DNA from: Alphaproteobacteria bacterium
Lineage (GTDB): Bacteria > Pseudomonadota > Alphaproteobacteria > Rhizobiales > Xanthobacteraceae
Assembly (NCBI GenBank): GCA_005884685.1
Contig: VBAH01000054.1
Coordinates: forward strand, 143,113-207,112
Length of the DNA: 64,000 nt
Direction of reading: 5' to 3'
Position 1 is the stretch's first letter. Each line of letters starts with the position of its first letter. The notes beneath the pieces were generated by a model. The model was given only the letters and a program-made list of their open reading frames with translations, was not told the origin of the DNA and did no database searches. Made by a program: the position numbers and the translations under genes. This document shows, one piece after another, positions 17,077-26,395 of the stretch.

Positions 17077-17608
17077 CCACAAGACCCTGAGCTTCCGCGC
17101 GGCACGCCCGCCGCGGCGGCCTCGTTATAAAGGAACCCGCAAGGCGCGCCTATGGCGGCTGCGTGCCAAGGCAATCGCACTGGCGCTGACACTAAGCGCA
17201 GCGACCTCCGGATGCAGCCTCTCCTACAAGCTCGATTCGTTCATGGGCAAGGAGAACGAGGCGCCCGAGCACACCGGCTCGATCCGGCCGGCGCCTGCCC
17301 CGAAGCCGGCGCAAACCGCCGCCACGATGCCGGCGGAGAACGATCTCGCCTACGCCAAGGCAGCGGCAGCTCAGGTTCTGGCGCGTGCCGGGAACGACGC
17401 GAGCCAGATCTGGGAAAATCCCGGCACCGGCGCGCGTGGGATCGTGACGCCCCTTGCCGATGCCTATACGCAGGACGGCTTCCAGTGCCGCGACTTCCTT
17501 GCGAGCTATATCCGCGAGGGGGCCGAATCCTGGCTGCAAGGCGACGCCTGCCGCATCCATCAGGGTACGTGGACCGTCCGCAATCTCAGGCCCCTGAAGC
17601 GGACCTGA
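17066..17608 (+). CDS. RT0821/Lpp0805-family surface lipoprotein
   Basis: A protein of up to 180 residues. A hydrophobic segment [13 protein letters not shown] is a lipoprotein signal with lipobox Cys. The mature part has a Pro/Ala linker and then a conserved domain with [30 protein letters not shown] and paired cysteines, matching the RT0821/Lpp0805 outer-membrane protein family. The start is not settled: there is no in-frame ATG close to the signal. GTG 17066 is the only common start, and it overlaps the first codons of divergent pdxH. Function in the envelope is unknown. Confidence 0.75.
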   Translation: MSDIHKTLSFRAARPPRRPRYKGTRKARLWRLRAKAIALALTLSAATSGCSLSYKLDSFMGKENEAPEHTGSIRPAPAPKPAQTAATMPAENDLAYAKAAAAQVLARAGNDASQIWENPGTGARGIVTPLADAYTQDGFQCRDFLASYIREGAESWLQGDACRIHQGTWTVRNLRPLKRT

Positions 17609-17614
17609 CTCCGC

Positions 17615-17699
17615 GTCATGGCCGGGCTTGTCCCGGCCATCCACGTCTTTCTGTGCCGCATTCCAAGACGTGGATGCCCGGCACAAGGCCGGGCATGAC
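17615..17699. repeat. palindromic repeat, GTCATGGCCGGGC family, copy 1
   Basis: The ends GTCATGGCCGGGCTTG and CAAGGCCGGGCATGAC form an inverted pair around an inner pair CCACGTCTT / AAGACGTGG, so the transcript can fold into a long double hairpin. A second copy of the same family lies at 47481-47593. Both are just downstream of a plus-strand gene. Confidence 0.8.
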
Positions 17700-17792
17700 A
17701 GTACCCGCGTTGCACAGCGGCCACACTCCCCCCACATTGAAGGAAACGAGTCGGGTCCCGCCGGACCCTTGGGGATTCTATCGGAGTGAAGG

Positions 17793-18779
17793 ATGCGCGA
17801 CCCCTACGATGTGCTGGGGGTGTCGAAGGGCGCGAGCCCGGAAGACATCAAGAAGGCCTACCGCAAGCTGGCGAAGAAGCTGCACCCGGATTCCAACAAG
17901 AAGGATCCGAAAGCGGCGACGAAATTCGCCGAGCTCAACGGTGCCTACGAAATCGTCGGCGACGAGGACAAGCGCAAGTCATTCGACCGCGGCGAGATCG
18001 ACGCCGAGGGCAAGCCGCGCTTTCAAGGGTTCGAGGGCTTCGGCGGCCGGCCCGGCGGAGCTCCGTTCGGCGGCCGTGAGGGAAACTTCGAGAGCTTCAC
18101 CTGGGGCCCGGAAGGCCTCCGCCGCTCGGGCTCGCGCGGCGGGGCGGGCGGCGCAGGATTCGAGGACATCCTGAGCCAGATGTTCGGCGCGCGGGCGCGC
18201 GGCGGTCCCGGCGCGACATTCGAGGCGGACGACATCGGCTCGGCGCTGCGCGGGCAGGACGTCACTGCGACCGCCACGATCACGCTGAACGAGGCGGCGC
18301 ATGGGGGCACGCGGCGGCTCGAATTGCCGATCGGCAAAGAGGTCGAATTCAAGATCCCGCCCGGCATCGCCGACGGCCAGCAGATCCGGCTGCGCGGCCA
18401 GGGAATGCCCTCACATGGCGGCGGCGGCCCGCCCGGCGACGTGCTGATCACGATTCAGGTCGCGCCGCATCCGCTGTTCAAGCTGGAGGGGCAGAACCTG
18501 CGGCTTGAGCTGCCGGTCACGCTCTACGAGGCAGTGCTCGGCGCCAAGGTGCGCGTGCCGACGCTCGATGGCGCGGTGCAGCTTTCGATTCCGCCGAACA
18601 CCTCGAGCGGCCGCGCGTTCCGCCTCAAGGGCAAGGGCCTGCCGGGCAAGTCCGGCCCCGGCGATCTTTACGCCACGGTGAAGATCATCCTGCCGGACGG
18701 CAAGGACGCCGAGCTCGAAGAGCTGATGCGCAAGTGGCGCGACGAGAAGCCGTACGATCCGCGGACCGACATGGGCTAG
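17793..18779 (+). CDS. J-domain protein (DnaJ/CbpA type, no zinc finger)
   Basis: A 328-residue Hsp40 co-chaperone that should stimulate a DnaK-type Hsp70. The J-domain (1-about 70) begins [13 protein letters not shown] and has the HPD motif in [11 protein letters not shown] Gly/Phe-rich region (about 75-140) follows, then two C-terminal beta-barrel substrate domains (from [16 protein letters not shown]) and [18 protein letters not shown]. The CxxCxGxG zinc repeats of DnaJ proper are missing, making it type B (CbpA-like). ATG 17793 is preceded by GGAGTGAAGG. It lies between the lipoprotein and fabI, as in related genomes (inference). Confidence 0.92.
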   Translation: MRDPYDVLGVSKGASPEDIKKAYRKLAKKLHPDSNKKDPKAATKFAELNGAYEIVGDEDKRKSFDRGEIDAEGKPRFQGFEGFGGRPGGAPFGGREGNFESFTWGPEGLRRSGSRGGAGGAGFEDILSQMFGARARGGPGATFEADDIGSALRGQDVTATATITLNEAAHGGTRRLELPIGKEVEFKIPPGIADGQQIRLRGQGMPSHGGGGPPGDVLITIQVAPHPLFKLEGQNLRLELPVTLYEAVLGAKVRVPTLDGAVQLSIPPNTSSGRAFRLKGKGLPGKSGPGDLYATVKIILPDGKDAELEELMRKWRDEKPYDPRTDMG

Positions 18780-18785
18780 TCGGCC

Positions 18786-19604
18786 CTATCTGCGCACGGC
18801 GCGCACATCGGACAGATGGCGAAGCGTCGAACTCGTCCGCTGATGGCTTTCGACCTGCTCGTACACCGTTTCGGCGACCTTCTGCAGCCGCGCGCGGTCC
18901 GCGGGGCCGCTGACCACAAAGGCCACGTCGTCATCCACCCAGAAGAACGAGCCGACCGGCCCGGTCGCGCGGTAGCGCAACGCGGTTTGCGGCGCCTGGT
19001 CCCGACGGCAGTAGACGGTGAAACGCTCGCCGGTCGATCCTTCGTACATGTAGAGCGCAGCGGCGCGCCCTGAGGTGCCCGGCAGAAGCCGGCCACCGAG
19101 CAGTTTCAATCCGAGGGTATCGAGGTCGGGCGTCGGCAGCGGATAGCCGATGCGGCGCGCGAGCCAGGGGTTGAGATGGCTCTCCCCCGCTTTCACTTCG
19201 ATCGGATGACGCACTTCGGCGATGTAGAGCCGATGCGCATCGAGCGCCTCGGTGGTCACGGCGCGCGCCGGCATCGCGCCCTCCCAGGCGCCACGCCCAA
19301 GCCATCCCGCTGTGCCTCCGACAAGAAACGCGAGCAGCGCGGCGGCTGCCGCCAGCCGCGGCCATTTGCGGTTCGCGCGCGTGAGCCGGTCGAGATCGAA
19401 GCGCGGCGGCACGGGTTCACTCGCGACTGCCCCGTAGCGCGCACGGATGGCCTCGGCCTGCGCGCGCCACGCCGCGACGCGCGCAGCGTCCTCGGGATGG
19501 CTCTCGAGCCATTTCTCGACTACGGCGCATTCGCCGCCCGCAATCTGCCCATCGACATAGGCGTGCAATTCCTCTTCGCTGACTGTTGGCTCACGATCGA
19601 CCAT
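18786..19604 (-). CDS. membrane anti-sigma factor
   Basis: A 272-residue anti-sigma factor cognate to the ECF sigma gene eight bases upstream. The N-terminal 60 residues (EEELHAYVDGQIAGGE, VAAWRAQAEAIRARYG) resemble the cytosolic sigma-binding region of this group, without an obvious zinc HxxxCxxC motif. One transmembrane helix (LAAAAALLAFLVGGTAGWLG, about 103-122) follows, and the C-terminal 145 residues lie in the periplasm (HLNPWLARRIGYPLP, YMYEGSTGERFTVYCRRD). The expected mode is to hold the sigma factor at the membrane until a periplasmic signal arrives. The signal is unknown. Confidence 0.85.
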   Translation of the reverse strand: MVDREPTVSEEELHAYVDGQIAGGECAVVEKWLESHPEDAARVAAWRAQAEAIRARYGAVASEPVPPRFDLDRLTRANRKWPRLAAAAALLAFLVGGTAGWLGRGAWEGAMPARAVTTEALDAHRLYIAEVRHPIEVKAGESHLNPWLARRIGYPLPTPDLDTLGLKLLGGRLLPGTSGRAAALYMYEGSTGERFTVYCRRDQAPQTALRYRATGPVGSFFWVDDDVAFVVSGPADRARLQKVAETVYEQVESHQRTSSTLRHLSDVRAVRR

Positions 19605-19612
19605 CGTTCACC

Positions 19613-20104
19613 TCACTTCACCCGGCGGAGCGGCGGGCGCTCGCCATCAAGATAAGCCCTGATCTGCGCGCGCGCCCGCGCGAGCCGCGACATCACCGTG
19701 CCGATCGGCACACCCTGCACTTCCGCGACCTCGCGATAGGTCAGGCCTTCCAGCACGACAAGCAGCAGCGCGACCCGTTGATCGTCGACCAGCGCCGCAA
19801 GCGCGCGTTCGATATCTCGGCCACCCGCTTCCGGACCGGAGGAATCGGCTGCATCGCCGTCCTCGATGGGAGTGATCGCCGGACGGCGCGCGAGCGAGCG
19901 CAGCCGATTGCGATTGAGGTTGGTCAAGATGGTGTAGAGCCAGCTCCTGATGTCGCCGCCGTGAAACAGATGCTCGGACCGCAACGCACGCACCAGCGTG
20001 TCCTGCACCAGGTCATCGGCAGTCTCGCCGTCGCGCGTCAGCGCGCGCGCGTAACGCCGCAGCGCCGGGATCGCCGCCTGGATGCCCTGCTGAAAACCGC
20101 TCAC
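19613..20104 (-). CDS. ECF-family RNA polymerase sigma factor
   Basis: A 163-residue group-4 sigma factor with only regions 2 and 4. Region 2 shows ETADDLVQDTLVRALRSEHLF and DIRSWLYTILTNLNRNRLR; region 4 shows DDQRVALLLVVLEGLTYREVAEVQGVP (cited in part: LTYREVAEVQ) and IGTVMSRLARARAQIR, the -35-reading helix-turn-helix. The start is GTG 20104, with AAGGAAGG as Shine-Dalgarno. It forms an operon with the membrane anti-sigma factor downstream. It probably drives its own promoter (see 20130-20168). Target genes other than itself are unknown. Confidence 0.93.
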   Translation of the reverse strand: MSGFQQGIQAAIPALRRYARALTRDGETADDLVQDTLVRALRSEHLFHGGDIRSWLYTILTNLNRNRLRSLARRPAITPIEDGDAADSSGPEAGGRDIERALAALVDDQRVALLLVVLEGLTYREVAEVQGVPIGTVMSRLARARAQIRAYLDGERPPLRRVK

Positions 20105-20129
20105 ATGCCTTCCTTCGCAGGCTCACCTG

Positions 20130-20168
20130 CGCATTTTCAAAAACACCGGCAGCGAACCGCATATTCCC
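20130..20168 (-). promoter_or_regulatory. possible ECF-type autoregulatory promoter
   Basis: Read on the minus strand, GGGAATA at 20162-20168 could be a -35 element, followed after about 16 bases by GGTGTTT. ECF factors usually recognise a GGAA-type -35 and drive their own operon. The -10 match is weak and this is one of several possible readings. Confidence 0.3.
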
Positions 20169-20264
20169 TGATTCTGCCACGCCAATGGCCGCTGCTTGCT
20201 GGCCCTCTGGCGCTATGCGATACGGAGGCTGCCAGCGCCGAAGGAGCGCGGGCCGAGGGAATGC

Positions 20265-21080
20265 ATGGCGGAAGCGGGTCTGATGCGCGGCAAGCGCGGC
20301 CTGATCATGGGGGTCGCGAACAATCGCTCGATCGCCTGGGGCATCGCCAAGGCCGCGCGGCTGCAGGGGGCCGATCTCGCTTTCAGCTATCAAGGCGAGG
20401 CGCTCAAGAAGCGTGTCGAGCCGCTGGCCGAAGAAGTCGACGGCCTGGTGGTCGGTCACTGCGATGTCACCGACGAGGCTTCGCTCGATGCGGTGTTCGC
20501 GGCGGTTCGGTCGGCCTGGGGGTCGCTCGATTTCGTACTGCATGCGATCGCGTTCTCCGACAAGGATCAGCTCGTCGGCCGCTACGTCGAAACCACCGCC
20601 GACAATTTCGCCAAGACGCTGCTCATCTCGTGTTACTCTTTCACCGCGGTGGCCCAGCGCGCGGAAAAGCTGATGCCGAACGGCGGCGCGCTGCTGACAC
20701 TGACTTATTACGGCGCCGAGAAATGGATGCCGCATTACAACGTGATGGGCGTCGCCAAGGCCGCGCTCGAAGCCTCGGTGAAATATCTCGCCGCCGACCT
20801 GGGGGAGAAGAAAATCCGCGTCAATGCGATCTCGGCCGGGCCGATCAAGACGCTCGCGGCCGCCGGCATCGGCGACTTCCGCTACATCCTGAAATGGAAC
20901 GAATATAACGCGCCGCTGCGGCGTTCGGTGACGATCGAGGAGGTCGGCGATGCCGGCGTCTATCTCCTCTCCGACATGTCGCGCAGCGTGACCGGCGAGA
21001 TCCATCATGTCGATGCCGGTTATCATATCGTGGGCATGAAGAATCCGGCCGCGCCGGATATCGGGAATTTGAAGGACTAG
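20265..21080 (+). CDS. fabI: enoyl-[acyl-carrier-protein] reductase (NADH)
   Basis: A 271-residue FabI that reduces enoyl-ACP in the last step of each fatty-acid elongation cycle. It is a divergent SDR: MGVANNRSIAWG (about 15-26) is the FabI form of the cofactor motif, TYYGAEKWMPHYNVMGVAKAAL (quoted by residues: Tyr148, Tyr158, Lys165) gives the Tyr-x6-Lys pair, and SAGPIKTLAAAGI is the substrate-loop signature. ATG 20265 has GAGGGA upstream; four bases earlier another ATG is out of frame. It is downstream of the divergent sigma operon and converges on the phosphopantetheinyl transferase. Resistance to FabI inhibitors cannot be read here. Confidence 0.95.
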   Translation: MAEAGLMRGKRGLIMGVANNRSIAWGIAKAARLQGADLAFSYQGEALKKRVEPLAEEVDGLVVGHCDVTDEASLDAVFAAVRSAWGSLDFVLHAIAFSDKDQLVGRYVETTADNFAKTLLISCYSFTAVAQRAEKLMPNGGALLTLTYYGAEKWMPHYNVMGVAKAALEASVKYLAADLGEKKIRVNAISAGPIKTLAAAGIGDFRYILKWNEYNAPLRRSVTIEEVGDAGVYLLSDMSRSVTGEIHHVDAGYHIVGMKNPAAPDIGNLKD

Positions 21081-21101
21081 GGATCGTGGCCCGCGCGCGT
21101 C

Positions 21102-21749
21102 TCAGCGCGACCCGGCCTGCGAAAAAGCCAATGCCAGCACGTGAGAAGACACCGAGTACCGGAGCGTAACCGCGCGTCCGGCTCGAGTCGTCGCCGTACC
21201 CGCACGGAGATCGACGGCGATGTCCTGGAATTCGAGAAAGGTGCCGTCGAGCGGATCGATCGCCTTGTAGACCGCTTCCTTGATGGCGAAGAGAACCTTG
21301 CCCCCGAGCGGGTCATCGGCGATCTGCGGCAACTCTTCCGGCTTCACGACCAGCGCGAGCATGTCCGGCGGCAGCGGCACCGCCGGTTCGATATCGATGC
21401 CAACTGAATTGTAGTCGCGCCGTGAACCGACGGCGGCTACGGCGATCCGATCATCATGCGCCAGCGAGCCGACGATACCCGCAGGCCACACCGGTGCCCC
21501 GGACGGCGCCTTGGGCAGTGCGACCGGACCATGGCCGAGCCGTGCGAGCAGCCCGCGCGCCACGATGCGCGCAGCGCCGCTGGCGCGTCGCACGGCGGTG
21601 ATTGGTGACGCGATCGAAGCCGCCTCATCGTCGCGAAGGGCGTCTTCGTCGCCAGGAGTAATCAGGCGATGGCCGATGAAAAGGCCGGGCGGCGCGATTC
21701 GTTCAATCTCGCGCCGAAGGATCGGATCGACGGGGCCGTTGCGCGTCAC
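21102..21749 (-). CDS. 4'-phosphopantetheinyl transferase (EntD/Sfp type)
   Basis: A 215-residue Sfp/EntD-type transferase that loads the phosphopantetheine arm of CoA onto the serine of carrier domains. The signature is clear: VGIDIEPAVPLP (Mg2+-binding Asp and Glu) and FAIKEAVYKAIDPL (catalytic Glu and Lys). GSLAHDDRIAVAAV is the usual preceding motif. Its ATG overlaps the stop of the GNAT gene by four bases, and the NRPS-like gene with an intact carrier serine lies just upstream in the same direction. It is therefore very likely the dedicated activator of that carrier domain. Confidence 0.92.
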   Translation of the reverse strand: MTRNGPVDPILRREIERIAPPGLFIGHRLITPGDEDALRDDEAASIASPITAVRRASGAARIVARGLLARLGHGPVALPKAPSGAPVWPAGIVGSLAHDDRIAVAAVGSRRDYNSVGIDIEPAVPLPPDMLALVVKPEELPQIADDPLGGKVLFAIKEAVYKAIDPLDGTFLEFQDIAVDLRAGTATTRAGRAVTLRYSVSSHVLALAFSQAGSR

Positions 21750-22198
21750 AGCACAAGCTCGGCGATCATCTCGCCGTCTTCGTCCGTCCCGACCTCGCGG
21801 AAGCCGAAGCTCGCATAGAACGGCTTGGCCACCGGGTTGTCCGGCATGTAGCTGATGACGATTTTACTGACGCGGGGAAGCGCACGGATTTCATCGAGGG
21901 CCCTGGCGAGTGCGGCGCGGCCATATCCGCCGCCCTGATATCTGCGATCGATCATGAAGCGATAGATCAACGCTTCGCGCGGCTCGTCGCCCGGCCGGCC
22001 GGCATCGTACATCAGGAAGCCGACGAGCCGCCCGCCCGCATAGATCGCGCGCGGGCGCGCGTCGGGATCGCGCCGCGCCTCGGCGAGCGACGCCGCGGTG
22101 CTGGCCACGAGGTCTCTCTGTTCGGGGCCGAGTTCGAGGTCGACGACCGCCTGCCGGTTTTCAGGCGTCACGTCCCTGAGTTCGATATGCTCGCGCAT
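21746..22198 (-). CDS. GNAT-family N-acetyltransferase in the NRPS-like operon
   Basis: A 150-residue GNAT enzyme. The acetyl-CoA-binding motif A is seen as RFMIDRRYQGGGYGRAALAR (residues about 92-111, the Q/R-x-x-G-x-G/A loop being YQGGGYG), and motif B as VISYMPDNPVAKPFYASFGF. The front half has the SpeG/BltD-like layout of N-acetyltransferases of small amines or amino acids. It starts 30 bases after the NRPS-like stop and overlaps the PPTase start by four bases, so it belongs to that operon. It may acylate the amino acid or amine that the NRPS-like protein handles; the substrate is not known. Confidence 0.88.
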   Translation of the reverse strand: MREHIELRDVTPENRQAVVDLELGPEQRDLVASTAASLAEARRDPDARPRAIYAGGRLVGFLMYDAGRPGDEPREALIYRFMIDRRYQGGGYGRAALARALDEIRALPRVSKIVISYMPDNPVAKPFYASFGFREVGTDEDGEMIAELVL

Positions 22199-22228
22199 TC
22201 GTTGCCGCGCAGAGGAGCGGCGCTGCGG

Positions 22229-25200
22229 CTACTCCGCGGCGAGCGCCATGTCAGCGCGCGCCTCGGCCGCCGGCTCACCCGCCCGGCCACTGCCCGCTCG
22301 CCGCACCAGCTTCGCCGGATTGCCGCGCCATCCCGTGTGCGAGTCGAGCACTTCCCCCTTCATCAGGAAGGAGTCGGCATCGAGCACGACCCGGTCACCC
22401 ATGGTGACGCCATAGTGCACGAAGGCGCCGGGACCGACCGAACATCCGCTGCCGAGCCGGATGTAGTCCGACTTGAACACACCCTCCTCGAGCGAGTGCG
22501 CCTGCAGCACGCAGCCCTCGTTGAGGTTGGCGTAGTCGCCGACCTCGGTCAGCGTGCGCTCGGTGATCGAGCGGCTGCAATCGAACACTTTTGAGCCGAC
22601 CTGCATGCCGAGTGCGCGCAACAGCAGCACGCGGAATGGCGTGCCCGTGAACAATCCGGCGATCGGCGATTCCGACAGTTTCCAGTGCCGCTCGTGGAAC
22701 CAGAAATAGGGGTCGTAGATCGAGGCGAACTTCGGCTCGAGCCGGCGGAAGCGCAGGCTCGCGCGCTCGACCAGCACGAAAAACGCGATCGAGGCAGCGG
22801 CCATCGCAGCCGTCGCAGCCAACAGCGCGAACACGCCGAAGCGGTCGTAGCTCGCGAGCGCGGCCGTCCACAGCGCAAGGCCCGCGAACACGGAAAGCCA
22901 GCGGCTCACCAGGAACAGGATCGCCGTGACGGCATTGTAGCGGTTCTTCTGGCGCAGGCGGGCGCGGCGCGTCGCCTCGTCGATCGCGGCGTTCATGTCG
23001 CGATCGCGGTCGACCATGCGCGGGATCTCGAAGGCGGGCGAGCCGAGCAGGCCGACGTTCTCACGCACCAGACCGTCGATCGGGATCATGGTCTTGGTGC
23101 CGAGCAGGACATTCGCGCCCGTCTTGCCGCCCGGCGGATAGAAAATGTCGTTGCCGAGATAGTTGTTGTCGCCGATCCGCGATTCGGCGAGCTGGAACGA
23201 TGTCGCCGACATGTGCGTGTTCATCATCGACAGGCCGTCCGACACCATCGTGCCCGAGCCGATGCTGCAGAGGAACGGATTATCGTGGCGCTGGTTGGTG
23301 CCCATGTTCGAGCCGGTCTGCTCGACCCTGTTCAGGTTCCAGCCGACGTAACGCATGTAGCTTGTGATGACCGATGAATCGCCGAACAGCACGCAGAAGA
23401 ACTGCGAATTGCTGACGCGCAGGATGATGCTCTGCATCAGGTAGTGGAAGCCGAAGGCCGGATAGGTCACACCGGGCTTGAGAAACAGCATGCAGAGCCG
23501 CGGGATGGCGTACACCGCGGCCAGCGCGACGACCAGCGCCCCGAAAAATCCTACTGCCGAGAGGCCGAGCAGCGACAGCGTGGAGACGCCGGCGCTGCCG
23601 CCGGTCACCGCCGCGTATTGCTCCCAGAAACGATATCCGAGGATCGGCGCCGGCACGGCGACGAGGAACAGCGCCGCCAGTTCGAGCGATGAGTAGAACG
23701 CACTGCGGAACGCGCCGATCTCCTTGCTCTCGATCGGGCAGTAATCGCTGATCGTCTCGACCGCGGGCGAGCCATGATAACGCTTGCCCTCGGGAACGCG
23801 CTGGCCGCTCTGCAGCGAGGAGGCGTGGCCGAGCTGCGTGTCATCGCCCATCGCGGTGTCGATATCGATGATGCTCGCTTCGCCGACGAAGACGTTCGCA
23901 CCGATCTCGACCGGAGCCATGTGGATGAAGTTCGACTGGGCGCGATAGCCGAGGAGGATCGTGTCCTTGCGCAGGATGGTGTTGTCGCCAATGGCCAACA
24001 GGTCGACGCAAACCGGGCCGTGGCGCGACGTGATGACGACGCCGCGGCCGATCTTCGCGCCCATCAGGCGGAGATAGAAGTTGTAGATCGGCGTACCGGT
24101 AAAGACCGTCACCGGCGACGTGCGCATCATGGTCTTGACGACCCAGAAGCGGAAATAGGCCAGGCTCCAGATCGGGATCGATCCGGTCTTGAAGCGGCCG
24201 ATCAGCAGCCACTTCGCGACGACCGAAATGCCTGTCAGCGCGACGAACGAGCCCGCCGCGAACAGCACCGCCCGCGCGTAAAGTTCGAGCGCGCCAGACG
24301 CCGCTATCGTCCAATCGTAGCCGGTGTCCAGAACCCACAGCCCGAACAGCGCGTAGGCTGCATAGAACGCAGCCTGCAGCGCGCCGCAGGTGTAGTAGGC
24401 CAGGTTCGACGGCACGTGGAACGGCTCCTCCTTCGTGGCGACGAAGCCTTCGATCGAGGAGTCGAGATGATGCGCGAGCCTGGCGATGGTCGGATTGGTG
24501 TAGATGTCGCGCATCGACACATTCGACATCTGCGGGTTCTTGCGGATCGCCGCGCAGACGCGCGCCATCATCAGCGAGTTGGCGCCGAGCTCGTCGAAGA
24601 AATGATGCTCGGTCGAAACGCGGTCGACGCGCAGCACATCGCACAGCGCCGCATGCAGGATGCGCTCGTTGTCGGTCCTGGCCGGCACATAGCCGGTCGA
24701 GGCCGACGAGAAACGCGCGAGCTGCGGCTTCGGCAGGCGCTTGTGGTCGGCCTTGTTGGAAAGCGTCATCGGGATCGAGGGCAGCTCTTCAAGGAACGCC
24801 GGGACCATGTAGGCCGGCAGCTTGCTGCGCAGCGCGTGCGAAATCTCGTCGCGCGGCAGTTCGGCGCCCTGCTTGAGGGCATAGTAGGCGACAAGCTCGA
24901 CGACGCCTTCCTCCGGCTCGAACGTCGCGACCGCCGCCTGCGCGATCTGCGGCAGGTCGAGCAGCACGGCTTCGATCTCGTTCAGCTCGATGCGATAGCC
25001 GCGGATTTTCACCTGCGTGTCGATGCGACCGCGATATTCGATCTCGCCGTTCTCGTCGATCCGCCCCAAGTCGCCGGTGCGATAGATGCGTCCCGAGGGA
25101 TTGTTCCGGATGTGGAGGAAATCGCGAATGAACTTCTTCATCGTGAGCTCGTCGCGATTGATGTAGCCGAGCGCGACACCGACGCCCGCAATGCCGATCT

Positions 25201-26395
25201 CGCCGAGCTCGCCATTCTCCACCGTCTTGTCCTCATTGGGATCGAGGATGACGATTGAATAGGTCGAGAGCGGTATGCCGATGGTCACCGGCTTGTCCGG
25301 CTTCAACTCGGTGAGCGTTGCGGTGACGGTCGCTTCGGTCGGCCCGTATGAGTTGAGAATGCGGCGGCCCGGGCGGTACCAGCGCGCGACGAGGTTCTGC
25401 GGGCAGGCCTCACCGCCGACCAGCAGGATGCGCAATTTGGGCAGGTCCTGCTCGATCGTCGCAAGCAGCGTCGGGCAGCACGCCAGCACGGTAACGGCGC
25501 GGTCGCGCAGGAAATCCGCGAGCTCATCGCCGATCAGGCTCACGCCGGGACGGGCGGGCACGAGCGTCGCGCCCGCCATCAACGGCACCCAGATCTCCTC
25601 GACCGAGAAGTCGAAGGCGATCGTCATGCCCTGATAGACGCGATCGCCCGGTGCGTAGCCGTAAAGTTCGGCGGCGACGCGTACGAAATTGCAGATACTG
25701 GCGTGCGCGATCGCGACGCCTTTCGGGTTTCCCGTGGTGCCCGATGTGTAGATGATGTAGCAGATCGGATCGAAGGTGCGCGGCACGCCGGTAAGGCGGC
25801 TTGCGGATTTGGCATCGATCGCACGCTTCGCGGAGTCGAGGAACACCTTCTTCGCCCCGAGCGCCGCGAGGCGCTCCGAGAATGCCGACATCGAGACGAT
25901 CGCGGTAATCTCGGCGTCGCCGAGGATGAAGCGCATGCGCTCGATCGGGAACGCGGCATCGAGCGGGACGTAGGCGGCATTGACTTTCATCACCGCGAGC
26001 ATCGCGATGTAAGTCTCCGCCGATTTCTCGAACAAGAGGCCGACGCGGTCTCCGGCCTGAATGCCCTGCTCGATCAGGTAACGCGCCACTTGATTGGCGC
26101 GGCAATCGAGCTCGCGATAGCTCAGCGTTACGGTATCGGTGAGCACCGCTTCGCTCTCGGAGTAGCGGATGCAGGCTTCTTCGAGCAGATGATTGAGCCG
26201 CTCGCCTTGCTTCCAGCGCACCGCATTGTTGGTGTGCTCGCGGATGACCACCTGGGGCTGGCCAAAGCTGCGCTGGATCGGCTCGATCACGTCGCGCAGG
26301 TCGGGCCGCAACTGGGCCGGCGAGCGCAGCGCGACGACGGGCGCACCGACCGGTCGGTGAGCGCTCAGGTTACGGACATCGGACGGTTGATCCAT
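22229..26395 (-). CDS. Pls/PosA-family NRPS-like protein: adenylation, carrier, membrane and hexapeptide domains
   Basis: A 1388-residue single-module synthetase. An adenylation domain (about 65-560) has YTSGTTGNPKG (about 216-226), FDFSVEEIW with Asp262 in the position that binds the amino-acid amine, NSYGPTEATV, YRTGDLGR and the terminal NKADHKRL Lys. A carrier domain (about 570-650) has LGANSLMM with Ser607. The rest alternates membrane helices with three left-handed beta-helix (hexapeptide acyltransferase) stretches, as in the TIGR02353 terminal domain of Pls/PosA proteins; Pls makes epsilon-poly-lysine. No condensation or thioesterase domain is seen. It leads an operon with GNAT and PPTase. 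The amino acid and product are unknown. Confidence 0.88.
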   Translation of the reverse strand: MDQPSDVRNLSAHRPVGAPVVALRSPAQLRPDLRDVIEPIQRSFGQPQVVIREHTNNAVRWKQGERLNHLLEEACIRYSESEAVLTDTVTLSYRELDCRANQVARYLIEQGIQAGDRVGLLFEKSAETYIAMLAVMKVNAAYVPLDAAFPIERMRFILGDAEITAIVSMSAFSERLAALGAKKVFLDSAKRAIDAKSASRLTGVPRTFDPICYIIYTSGTTGNPKGVAIAHASICNFVRVAAELYGYAPGDRVYQGMTIAFDFSVEEIWVPLMAGATLVPARPGVSLIGDELADFLRDRAVTVLACCPTLLATIEQDLPKLRILLVGGEACPQNLVARWYRPGRRILNSYGPTEATVTATLTELKPDKPVTIGIPLSTYSIVILDPNEDKTVENGELGEIGIAGVGVALGYINRDELTMKKFIRDFLHIRNNPSGRIYRTGDLGRIDENGEIEYRGRIDTQVKIRGYRIELNEIEAVLLDLPQIAQAAVATFEPEEGVVELVAYYALKQGAELPRDEISHALRSKLPAYMVPAFLEELPSIPMTLSNKADHKRLPKPQLARFSSASTGYVPARTDNERILHAALCDVLRVDRVSTEHHFFDELGANSLMMARVCAAIRKNPQMSNVSMRDIYTNPTIARLAHHLDSSIEGFVATKEEPFHVPSNLAYYTCGALQAAFYAAYALFGLWVLDTGYDWTIAASGALELYARAVLFAAGSFVALTGISVVAKWLLIGRFKTGSIPIWSLAYFRFWVVKTMMRTSPVTVFTGTPIYNFYLRLMGAKIGRGVVITSRHGPVCVDLLAIGDNTILRKDTILLGYRAQSNFIHMAPVEIGANVFVGEASIIDIDTAMGDDTQLGHASSLQSGQRVPEGKRYHGSPAVETISDYCPIESKEIGAFRSAFYSSLELAALFLVAVPAPILGYRFWEQYAAVTGGSAGVSTLSLLGLSAVGFFGALVVALAAVYAIPRLCMLFLKPGVTYPAFGFHYLMQSIILRVSNSQFFCVLFGDSSVITSYMRYVGWNLNRVEQTGSNMGTNQRHDNPFLCSIGSGTMVSDGLSMMNTHMSATSFQLAESRIGDNNYLGNDIFYPPGGKTGANVLLGTKTMIPIDGLVRENVGLLGSPAFEIPRMVDRDRDMNAAIDEATRRARLRQKNRYNAVTAILFLVSRWLSVFAGLALWTAALASYDRFGVFALLAATAAMAAASIAFFVLVERASLRFRRLEPKFASIYDPYFWFHERHWKLSESPIAGLFTGTPFRVLLLRALGMQVGSKVFDCSRSITERTLTEVGDYANLNEGCVLQAHSLEEGVFKSDYIRLGSGCSVGPGAFVHYGVTMGDRVVLDADSFLMKGEVLDSHTGWRGNPAKLVRRAGSGRAGEPAAEARADMALAAE

